DNA of 13,910 bases, from positions 1-13,910 of the forward strand of contig JAFAAT010000169.1 of the NCBI GenBank assembly GCA_023426425.1, read 5' to 3'. This stretch comes from Bacteroidota bacterium. Lineage in GTDB: Bacteria > Bacteroidota > Bacteroidia > Chitinophagales > Chitinophagaceae. A program made the position numbers and the translations under genes. A model generated the notes under the pieces. The model did no database searches and was not told where the DNA came from. It saw nothing but the letters and a program-made list of their open reading frames with translations. Positions 1 to 6,098 of the stretch are shown here, piece by piece. Positions within the stretch are counted from its first letter, which is position 1. Each line of letters opens with the position of its first letter.

Positions 1-441
1 TGGTCTGGGGAAAGAAACGCCGGGTTCTCAACCGGAGAAAAGCTGGTGCATCCTGTGATAGAGGAGGGACCTTATAGCTATGTACATGTGAACGTGGAAA
101 ACCAAAGGAGGGATCCGAAGTCTAAGCTTAACTGGATGACCTCTCTGATACGTTTGAGAAAGGAATGCCCGGAGATTGGCTGGGGTGACTGGCGGATACT
201 GGATGTGGGGAAGAGGACGATGCTGGTGATGGAGTTTGAAAGGTCGGGCAAGCGCCTGGTGATCCTGCATAATTTTGACAGTAAGCCACATGAGATAGTG
301 CTTTCTATAGACCAGCAGCCGGGAGGCAAGCTGGTGGACCTGATGAAAAATGATGAAGAGAGCGTAATTGGTGATGATGGGAAGCACAGGATTACGGTGG
401 ATGCCTATGGGTATAGATGGTTTAGGGCAGTAGGAGGATAG
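1..441 (+). CDS. GH13 trehalose synthase / alpha-amylase-like protein, C-terminal part (5' truncated)
   Basis: The reading frame is open from the first base of the window and stops at TAG 439-441, so only the last 146 residues are visible. They begin WSGERNAGFS, followed by QRRDPKSKLNW at codons 39-49. Both resemble the end of the catalytic barrel in trehalose synthase (TreS)-type GH13 enzymes, where the motif is QRRDPxSLLNW. The remainder looks like the C-terminal beta-sandwich (domain C), ending in a YGYRWFR motif common at TreS C-termini. By family knowledge the enzyme would interconvert maltose and trehalose, or act on related alpha-glucans in the cytoplasm. The catalytic Asp/Glu residues lie outside the window, so substrate and activity cannot be confirmed. 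A plain alpha-amylase or alpha-glucosidase of the same clan is the main alternative. The long antisense frame across it is a shadow. Confidence 0.78.
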   Translation, partial: WSGERNAGFSTGEKLVHPVIEEGPYSYVHVNVENQRRDPKSKLNWMTSLIRLRKECPEIGWGDWRILDVGKRTMLVMEFERSGKRLVILHNFDSKPHEIVLSIDQQPGGKLVDLMKNDEESVIGDDGKHRITVDAYGYRWFRAVGG

Positions 442-444
442 GGA

Positions 445-525
445 ATGGTTCAGGGAGTGAAGACAGGGCTGAAGGAAAAGTACAGAGATAATGGTATAGA
501 TTTGTTGGAACAACCACGTGTTTAG
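445..525 (+). CDS. short ORF, possible leader or 5' piece of the next gene
   Basis: An ATG at 445, three bases after the GH13 stop codon, opens 26 codons ending in TAG 523-525. It is preceded by AGGAGG at about 432-437 with a 7-nt spacer, the clearest Shine-Dalgarno-like sequence I found in the window. The peptide (MVQGVKTGLKEKYRDNGI...) has an ordinary composition. It overlaps the start of the 518-793 frame by 8 nt. It could be a coupling peptide, a chance ORF, or the true N-terminus of the following gene displaced by a +1 frameshift near 517-523. The sequence alone cannot decide. Confidence 0.35.
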   Translation: MVQGVKTGLKEKYRDNGIDLLEQPRV

Positions 526-793
526 CCAAACGATCAAAATAGCGGAAGAGGAGCAAAAACTGGTGTTTTTGCATTACAGGTCGAAGGATGGGCCTGATTT
601 GTATGTGGTGAAGGGGCTGGAACACCCGTGCTTTATGCAGTTTGATGAACAGGCGCGGTCGTGGAAGTTTTTGCACCCTGTTTCTCAGACATTGCAGGCG
701 GCAGAGCTGAGTATATCAGCTGTGATTTGCGAGTATGAAGAATGCGGGAAGGCCGAAGGTAGCAGTTACGACGGCTATGACTTTCTGAGTTAG
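518..793 (+). CDS. small hypothetical protein, start uncertain
   Basis: An open frame of 91 codons begins at GTG 518 and ends with TAG 791-793. Codon use matches the flanking genes (G/C-rich third positions, many gtg/ctg/ttg), so it is probably coding. I do not recognise a family. The product is a soluble-looking, mixed alpha/beta sequence with aromatic residues and two cysteines in the segment CEYEEC, and has no signal peptide or membrane segment. There is no ATG in this frame; an in-frame stop at 497-499 limits the 5' end. A short frame-1 ORF (445-525) with a strong AGGAGG overlaps the GTG by 8 nt. Either the two are translationally coupled or one gene has been split by a +1 shift. Its stop codon interlocks with that of the minus-strand gene that follows. 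Confidence 0.6.
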   Translation: MFSQTIKIAEEEQKLVFLHYRSKDGPDLYVVKGLEHPCFMQFDEQARSWKFLHPVSQTLQAAELSISAVICEYEECGKAEGSSYDGYDFLS

Positions 794-1017
794 TTGGGGC
801 TGATGATATCATCTATACCAGCCTGTTCGTCTTCGTTTGCTACATTGATCACAATATCCGACAGTCGGGAGAAGATTTTTTGCTGTGCTTTCTGCAGGTA
901 TTCCTCGGCTTCTGCGCGTTCTTCCTGTTCGTCTTCGTCATAGCCTTCCCTGATGGATTCAATAAATGTGAGTAGTGCCATCAGATCGGTAGGTGAGTAT
1001 GCATCGAGTTGACTCAT
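790..1017 (-). CDS. small acidic hypothetical protein (75 aa)
   Basis: I place the start at ATG 1017 (MSQLDAYSPTD). The frame stays open 13 codons further upstream, but that extension has poor coding character. The product is very acidic, with the DEDEQEERAEAEEYLQKAQ stretch (about residues 31-49) predicted to be helical, and has no cysteines, signal peptide or membrane segment. No family is recognised. The stop (TTA on the plus strand at 790-792) shares bases with the TAG stop (791-793) of the convergent gene, so the two transcripts must overlap at their ends. The neighbour upstream on the same strand is the Csp3-like gene, 110 bp away. Co-transcription with it is possible but not shown. Confidence 0.6.
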   Translation of the reverse strand: MSQLDAYSPTDLMALLTFIESIREGYDEDEQEERAEAEEYLQKAQQKIFSRLSDIVINVANEDEQAGIDDIISPN

Positions 1018-1052
1018 AGTTGATACTTTACTAGTCAGATAATAGAATCGCA

Positions 1053-1070
1053 CCACTCCGGATGGAGTGG
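1053..1070. repeat. 7-bp inverted repeat (hairpin) between two minus-strand genes
   Basis: CCACTCC and GGAGTGG are perfect complements separated by GGAT. The hairpin lies downstream of the Csp3-like gene and upstream of the small acidic gene on the minus strand. There is no T-run next to it on either strand, so it is not a standard intrinsic terminator. It could be a transcript-end structure, a processing site or a protein-binding palindrome. Confidence 0.4.
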
Positions 1071-1127
1071 GACGAAAATACGGCTGGTGGCGCTTTGGGC
1101 GAGGCTAACAGACGAAGGGGTGTGGTA

Positions 1128-1457
1128 TTACATTGCGGACATTTTGCGACATTCTTCCGCACATTGTCTGCAGGCCTCGGCACAAGCCTTGCAATGGTCG
1201 TGTTCATGCCTTTCACATTCCCGGGCACAGGCATCGCAGATATCTGCGCAAAGCCTGCAGAACTCTTTGGCCCGGCTGCTGCCAAGACTCATTAGCTGTG
1301 CGGCGGCATAGCACACTGTAGCACACTCCAGGTCGGTCTGAATGCAGTTGCGCATATGCGCTACATTGTCTTCCTTGAGGCAGGAAGATGCACAATGGTT
1401 GCATGCGGCGGCGCAGCGGAGGCAGGCATCGATACACTCCTGATATTGGTTGTTCAT
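1128..1457 (-). CDS. Csp3-like cysteine-rich four-helix-bundle copper-storage protein (DUF326)
   Basis: The start is placed at ATG 1457 (MNNQYQECIDAC), giving 109 residues; the longer frame upstream is not protein-like. The protein holds 19 cysteines in a heptad-like CxxxC / CxxC pattern: residues 8, 12, 15, 19, 22, 26, 38, 45, 49, 67, 70, 74, 77, 81, 89, 92, 96, 99 and 103. This is the signature of the Csp family, in which a four-helix bundle lined with Cys thiolates stores many Cu(I) ions. There is no signal peptide, so it fits the cytosolic Csp3 type rather than exported Csp1. A His-rich stretch (HEHDH, residues 84-88) lies between helices 3 and 4, where Csp proteins have His/Cys near the bundle mouth. 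No copper pump or chaperone gene is adjacent. It is divergent from the beta-CASP gene, with 106 bp between start codons. Confidence 0.87.
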   Translation of the reverse strand: MNNQYQECIDACLRCAAACNHCASSCLKEDNVAHMRNCIQTDLECATVCYAAAQLMSLGSSRAKEFCRLCADICDACARECERHEHDHCKACAEACRQCAEECRKMSAM

Positions 1458-1550
1458 AGTTTGGGATTTAAGATTAATGAGACTGAAGCCGGCAAAAACA
1501 TGGTGCCAGTTGCTGACGCAAATCATGAGGTGAAAGATTGCAGAGACAAT

Positions 1551-1558
1551 TACATTTG
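1551..1558 (+). promoter_or_regulatory. Bacteroidota -7 box TACATTTG for the beta-CASP gene
   Basis: This is a perfect match to the Bacteroidota sigma-A -7 consensus TAnnTTTG. Only 5 nt separate it from the ATG at 1564, so transcription would begin at or within a few bases of the start codon. I see no good TTTG -33 element at the usual distance. Confidence 0.55.
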
Positions 1559-1563
1559 TTGCT

Positions 1564-2973
1564 ATGAAGATATCATTTCATGGAGCGGCCAGGACGGTGA
1601 CGGGATCGAAGCATCTGGTTCATTTGAAAGACGGGAGGAAAATACTGCTGGACTGTGGTATGTTTCAGGGTATGGGAAGAGAGACGGTGGGGTTAAACAG
1701 TGAGTGGGGCTTTGAGCCCTCGGAGCTGACCCATGTGATCGTCTCCCATGCACATATTGATCACATTGGCTTGCTGCCCAAGCTTGTGAAGGATGGGTAT
1801 ACAGGGAAAATATATTGCACTACGGCGACCGCATCGCTGATACCGCTGCTGCTATTGGATTCGGCAAAGATCCAGGAAGCGGATGTGGCATACACCAATA
1901 ATCAGAGGAAGAGAGAGGGGCGACCATTAGTGGAGCCTTTGTATACCGAGGAAGATGCACAGGAAGTGTTTCCTCTGCTGGAGCTGGTGGAATATGAGCA
2001 GATGGTGGTGGTAGACGAGGGGATAGAACTGATGTTTACGGATTGCGGACATATACTTGGTTCAGCTGCCGTTCATTTGAAAGTTCGTGAGGGAGGGAAA
2101 GAAGTACGGCTGACCTTTAGTGGGGATATAGGCAGGTACAGGGATATGATCCTTCGTTCACCAGCAACGTTTCCACAGGCTGATTTCATTATTATGGAAT
2201 CGACCTATGGAGACAGGCTACATGAGCTGAACGTAGTGGCAGCTGATAAGTTATTGCAGCAAATACAGACAACCTGCATTGAGCGAAAAGGGAAGCTGGT
2301 TATACCTGCTTTTAGCCTGGGGCGTACACAGGAGTTACTCTATATTCTGAACAGGCTAGAGCTTGAGCGCAGGCTGCCGGCGCTGAACTACTATGTGGAC
2401 AGTCCTATGTCTATCAAGGCTACAGAGATTATCAAGCGGCATCCGGAGTGTTTTAATAAGCATGTAGCGAAGCTTTTGCAGCAGGACGAGGATGTGTTTT
2501 CCTTTAAGGGGTTAAAATACATCCATGATGTGGAGGAGTCGATGGCATTGAATAATTCTGATGATCCCTGTGTGATCATCTCAGCATCGGGAATGGCAGA
2601 AGCAGGGAGAGTGAAACATCATATCCGGCATACGATTGCAAGCCCGCGAAATACAATAATGTTTTCCGGCTATTGTGAACCATCCTCACTTGGAGGAAGG
2701 CTAAGGGCAGGCGCACAGGACGTGACCATCTTTGGCAAAAGCTATCCTGTGCTAGCAGAGATAGCCGCCATTGATACCTTGAGTGCGCATGGAGATTACG
2801 AGGATATGTCGCAATGGCTCGCTTGCCAGGACGAGCAACAGGTAAGGAAGTTGTTTTTGGTACACGGGGAATATGAAGTGCAGCAAAAGTTCAGAGACCG
2901 CCTGATCAAGAAAGGCTTTACAGATGTGGTAATTCCCGGTCTACATGAAAGCATAGGACTCGGTGATCTTTGA
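1564..2973 (+). CDS. beta-CASP metallo-beta-lactamase-fold RNase-like protein (CPSF73/YSH1-like)
   Basis: This is a 469-residue MBL-fold hydrolase with the full set of metal ligands. The SHAHIDHIG motif gives H62, H64, D66 and H67, CGHILGS gives H163, FSGDIG gives D188, and the late LSAHGD (H409) and LVHGE (H434) motifs are also present. Residues about 210-390 form the beta-CASP cap (MESTYGDR, PAFSLGRTQE, ISASGMAEAGR), and the C-terminus is an RMMBL-type segment. Family members are zinc-dependent endo- or 5'-3' exoribonucleases acting in the cytoplasm, and the bacterial YSH1-like branch is assumed to act on RNA. There is no KH domain. The exact substrate is unknown. The start is supported by the conserved N-terminus MKISFHGAARTVTGS and by the -7 box just upstream. 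It converges on kup with 17 bp between stop codons. Confidence 0.88.
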   Translation: MKISFHGAARTVTGSKHLVHLKDGRKILLDCGMFQGMGRETVGLNSEWGFEPSELTHVIVSHAHIDHIGLLPKLVKDGYTGKIYCTTATASLIPLLLLDSAKIQEADVAYTNNQRKREGRPLVEPLYTEEDAQEVFPLLELVEYEQMVVVDEGIELMFTDCGHILGSAAVHLKVREGGKEVRLTFSGDIGRYRDMILRSPATFPQADFIIMESTYGDRLHELNVVAADKLLQQIQTTCIERKGKLVIPAFSLGRTQELLYILNRLELERRLPALNYYVDSPMSIKATEIIKRHPECFNKHVAKLLQQDEDVFSFKGLKYIHDVEESMALNNSDDPCVIISASGMAEAGRVKHHIRHTIASPRNTIMFSGYCEPSSLGGRLRAGAQDVTIFGKSYPVLAEIAAIDTLSAHGDYEDMSQWLACQDEQQVRKLFLVHGEYEVQQKFRDRLIKKGFTDVVIPGLHESIGLGDL

Positions 2974-2990
2974 TGTGGAGGCAGTGATTG

Positions 2991-4946
2991 TTAATCTTCG
3001 GTGATACGCTTGAGGTTCATATCTGTGACAGAGGAGACGATGATAGGATATTTTTCCAGTGTAACATCTGAAGGGTCGAGGCCAAAACCTCTTTCTTCTG
3101 AAAGGCTGATGCGCTTGAGGAGGAAGTAGGCTTTCATGATCAGCTGTTCATAAAAGGGCAGCTGATTGTCTTTGGAGAGGAACTTTTCCATGACGATGAA
3201 GCGGAAGTCGCCCATCACGTTATTGCGGCTGAGGGATTCATAGCGGCTTACTACGTTTACCTCCTTGTTCTGCACCATTTCCTCTACCACGCGGCGGAAC
3301 ATCATCTGTATCCTGTGCTCTACACGGAAGCCGAGTCGGAACTCTACACGGATGATTTCATTGGGTACGATAGTCTGCACCACATATTCCATGGTGTAAG
3401 GATCATCAGTAACATCGACGTGCACGAACCAATAGATATCTGCGCGTTTAGGTTTGCGGTAGAGGATGGAGAAGATGATCTTATGTTCTATTTCCTTGGG
3501 ATTGTTGGCGCTGGTCAGATATACCAGGTGAGTAGCATACTTTGGGATACTGCGGTCGTTGCTCAGTTCCTGGAGAATGGGAACGTAATCCTCCATACGC
3601 ACAAACTCGACGTACCTGTTTTTGATTTTCCTTGACTTGAACCAGACAAACATTACCAGGAAGAGAACGCCGGCTGCTATCAGTGCCACATAGCCGCCAT
3701 GAGGGAACTTCTCAAGATTGGCGATAAGGAAAGAGAATTCTATGGTAAGGAAGACTGCGAGATAAACTACAAACCAGAATATCGCGACCCGCTTGGTAAA
3801 CATGAAGAAGGCAAACAATGCCGAGGTCATGATCATGCACATAGTGATAGCCAGGCCGTAGGCAGCTTCCATATTTGACGACTTCTGGAAATAGAGCACT
3901 ATGGCCACGCAACCGACGTAGAGGAGCAGGTTGATGCCCGGGATGAATGACTGCCCGCGTTCAATGGTAGGGTAGTTGATTTTTATCCTTGGCCAGACAT
4001 TGAGCTTAACCGCTTCACTTATCAATGTGAAAGAACCAGTGATCATAGCCTGGCTGGCGATGATGGCAGCCAGGGTAGCAATGAGGATGCCGATGATCAC
4101 AAACCAGTCGGGCATGAGCTCATAGAAAGGATTTGTGGCAGTAGAAACCCAAAGCCTTCCCTGTTGTGTAAGCAGCCAGGCCCCTTGTCCGAGGTAGTTG
4201 AGTATCAGGCAGGCTTTGACGAAGATCCAGGACATGCGGATATTCTTTCGGCCACAGTGACCCATATCTGAATACAAAGCCTCCGCTCCGGTGGTACATA
4301 GGAAGACAGCACCAAGTATCCAGAATCCACTGGGATAGATGGTGAGAAGTTCGATAGCATACACGGGGTTGAAGGCATTAAGGATGCTCCAGTTGTCGGA
4401 AATGTGGTAGATGCCAAGCGTAGCCAGCATCAGGAACCACACCATCATGATGGGGCCGAAGGCTTTTCCTATAGACTGAGTGCCGAACTGCTGGGAGAAG
4501 AACAGCCCCGAGAGAATAAGAATGACTATAGTGACTATTGTTTTGTCCGATACACTGGCCAGCCCAGGCAGATGTTTCAGTCCTTCAACTGCAGAAGTCA
4601 CTGAGATGGGAGGAGTGATCATACCATCCGCGAGCAGGGTGGCCCCACCCACCATGGCCGGGAAAACGGTCCATTTGCCATGCCTCCGGACAAGGGCAAA
4701 CAGGCTGAAAGTGCCTCCTTCACCTTTGTTGTCTGCCCTTAAGGTGAGCAGCACATACTTGACGGTGGTCTGTAATGTGAGGGTCCAGATAATACAAGAG
4801 GCGCCACCGATGATCAGCAGACTATCGATGACCTTGCCATTGCAAATAGCATTGTAAACGTAGAGCGGGGAAGTGCCTATATCGCCGTAGATGATTCCAA
4901 GAGCAATCAATAAACCGGCAGCAGTAACGTTTGAATGTCTTCCCAA
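2991..4946 (-). CDS. kup: Kup-family potassium uptake transporter
   Basis: This is a 651-residue inner-membrane K+ transporter, driven by proton symport in characterised relatives. The family N-terminal motif GLLIALGIIYGDIGTSPLYV is at about residues 11-30. It is followed by some 12 hydrophobic segments to about residue 440 and then a soluble C-terminal domain with the usual tail (ending near residue 651, LKRITED). Length is normal for Kup. The start is a TTG at 4946: the frame contains no ATG or GTG between the upstream stop (4962-4964) and the conserved motif, so a TTG start must be assumed. A perfect -7 box lies about 34 nt upstream. It is divergent from dusB. Confidence 0.93.
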   Translation of the reverse strand: MGRHSNVTAAGLLIALGIIYGDIGTSPLYVYNAICNGKVIDSLLIIGGASCIIWTLTLQTTVKYVLLTLRADNKGEGGTFSLFALVRRHGKWTVFPAMVGGATLLADGMITPPISVTSAVEGLKHLPGLASVSDKTIVTIVILILSGLFFSQQFGTQSIGKAFGPIMMVWFLMLATLGIYHISDNWSILNAFNPVYAIELLTIYPSGFWILGAVFLCTTGAEALYSDMGHCGRKNIRMSWIFVKACLILNYLGQGAWLLTQQGRLWVSTATNPFYELMPDWFVIIGILIATLAAIIASQAMITGSFTLISEAVKLNVWPRIKINYPTIERGQSFIPGINLLLYVGCVAIVLYFQKSSNMEAAYGLAITMCMIMTSALFAFFMFTKRVAIFWFVVYLAVFLTIEFSFLIANLEKFPHGGYVALIAAGVLFLVMFVWFKSRKIKNRYVEFVRMEDYVPILQELSNDRSIPKYATHLVYLTSANNPKEIEHKIIFSILYRKPKRADIYWFVHVDVTDDPYTMEYVVQTIVPNEIIRVEFRLGFRVEHRIQMMFRRVVEEMVQNKEVNVVSRYESLSRNNVMGDFRFIVMEKFLSKDNQLPFYEQLIMKAYFLLKRISLSEERGFGLDPSDVTLEKYPIIVSSVTDMNLKRITED

Positions 4947-4979
4947 TTTGAAGGGGTTGCTTTAAAAAAATACAGCGGG

Positions 4980-4987
4980 CAAAGTTA
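4980..4987 (-). promoter_or_regulatory. -7 box TAACTTTG upstream of kup
   Basis: Read on the minus strand this is TAACTTTG, a perfect TAnnTTTG match, 33 nt before the TTG start of kup. The predicted leader is roughly 25-30 nt and includes an uninterrupted T7 run. No convincing -33 TTTG is seen. Confidence 0.5.
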
Positions 4988-5091
4988 GCATATTAGGGTG
5001 TTCTCTCATCCTTGTGAAGATTATTTTGTTAAATAAGGGAAGAAAAGTCTATGTGTGTCTTTTAGCGGCTGTCAGACTGCCATACAGTTCG

Positions 5092-5099
5092 TAGCTTTG
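5092..5099 (+). promoter_or_regulatory. -7 box TAGCTTTG upstream of dusB
   Basis: This is a perfect TAnnTTTG match 9 nt before ATG 5109. A transcript starting 5-7 nt after the box would have almost no leader. This supports ATG 5109 over the in-frame GTG at 5055, which lies upstream of the promoter. Confidence 0.55.
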
Positions 5100-5108
5100 C
5101 GCCTTCCA

Positions 5109-6098
5109 ATGGTGAAGATTGCTGACATAGAACTTGGAGAATTCCCTTTACTGCTTGCCCCGATGGAGGATGTAAGTGATCCCCCTTTCCGTGCTGTGTG
5201 TAAAGAGAATGGTGCTGACCTGATGTACACTGAGTTCATTTCCTCAGAAGGGTTGATACGCGATGCCATCAAGAGTCGACAGAAGCTGGACATCTTCGAC
5301 TATGAAAAGCCTATTGGTATCCAGATATTTGGAGGAGATGAAGAAGCATTAGCCTTATCAGCAAGGATAGTAGATGCTACAAATCCCGACCTGCTGGATA
5401 TCAACTTCGGTTGCCCTGTGAAGAAGGTGGTTTGCAAAGGCGCAGGCGCAGGCGTGTTGAAAGATGTGGATCTGATGGTGAGGTTGACCAGTGCGGTAGT
5501 TAAGAATACTGGTTTACCTGTGACGGTGAAAACCCGCCTGGGTTGGGATGACAGAACCAAAAACATTGAGGAAGTGGCCGAGAGACTACAGGATGTGGGC
5601 ATCAAGGCACTTTCAATTCATGGGCGTACAAGGACCCAGATGTATAAAGGCGAGGCTGACTGGACGCTGATAGCTAAAGTGAAAAACAACCCGAGGATCA
5701 AGATTCCGATCTTTGGAAACGGAGATATTGATAGTCCCCAGAAGGCGCTGGAGTATAAGAACCGGTATGGGGTAGATGGAATTATGATTGGCCGTGCTGC
5801 AATAGGTTATCCATGGATATTCAGGGAGATCAAGCACTACCTGGCTACTGGTGAGACCTTAGAGCCCCCGACTTTGGAAGAGCGTGTAGCTGCCTGTAAG
5901 AAACATCTATTTGGCTCGGTAAACTGGAAAGGACCTAAGCTTGGCGTACTTGAAATGAGACGTCACTATGCCAACTATCTGAAAGGTCTCCCGCATATCA
6001 AAGACTTCCGTATGAAGCTGGTGACTACAGAGGACATCTCAGAGATTGAGGCAGTGCTTGATAGCATCCTGGAACACTATGCTGCGGTAGAGGCTTAG
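5109..6098 (+). CDS. dusB: tRNA-dihydrouridine synthase B
   Basis: This is a 329-residue FMN-dependent TIM-barrel enzyme that reduces specific uridines in the tRNA D-loop to dihydrouridine with NADPH. Visible family motifs are APMEDVSDPPFR (residues 17-28), DINFGCPV (97-104) with the likely catalytic Cys102, KTRLGWDD (141-148), HGRTRTQMYKG (171-181), GNGDI (203-207) and GIMIGRAAIGYPWIF (224-238) for FMN phosphate binding. A helical tRNA-binding domain follows (about 250-329). I choose ATG 5109 because the conserved N-terminus starts there and the -7 box lies at 5092-5099; the frame remains open to a GTG at 5055. The TAG stop interlocks with the stop of lgt on the other strand. Confidence 0.93.
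   Translation: MVKIADIELGEFPLLLAPMEDVSDPPFRAVCKENGADLMYTEFISSEGLIRDAIKSRQKLDIFDYEKPIGIQIFGGDEEALALSARIVDATNPDLLDINFGCPVKKVVCKGAGAGVLKDVDLMVRLTSAVVKNTGLPVTVKTRLGWDDRTKNIEEVAERLQDVGIKALSIHGRTRTQMYKGEADWTLIAKVKNNPRIKIPIFGNGDIDSPQKALEYKNRYGVDGIMIGRAAIGYPWIFREIKHYLATGETLEPPTLEERVAACKKHLFGSVNWKGPKLGVLEMRRHYANYLKGLPHIKDFRMKLVTTEDISEIEAVLDSILEHYAAVEA

Noticed and set aside
28..537. 169-codon minus-strand frame opposite the GH13 end
   Set aside because: It lies opposite a strongly recognised GH13 C-terminus, and its translation is His/Pro/Leu-rich and low in protein character. It is a shadow of codon use on the plus strand.
1356..1703. 115-codon plus-strand frame spanning the Csp3/beta-CASP divergent region
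   Set aside because: It covers the antisense of the Csp3 start, the intergenic region and the start of the beta-CASP gene in the wrong frame. Both neighbours are well supported.
4480..4857. 125-codon plus-strand frame inside kup
   Set aside because: It is antisense to the conserved Kup membrane domain and has no independent start signal or family motif.
5440..5460. Short GGCGCA repeat inside dusB
   Set aside because: It encodes the conserved Gly-Ala segment after the GCP motif. Two copies of a 6-mer in a coding Gly/Ala run are not a meaningful repeat.
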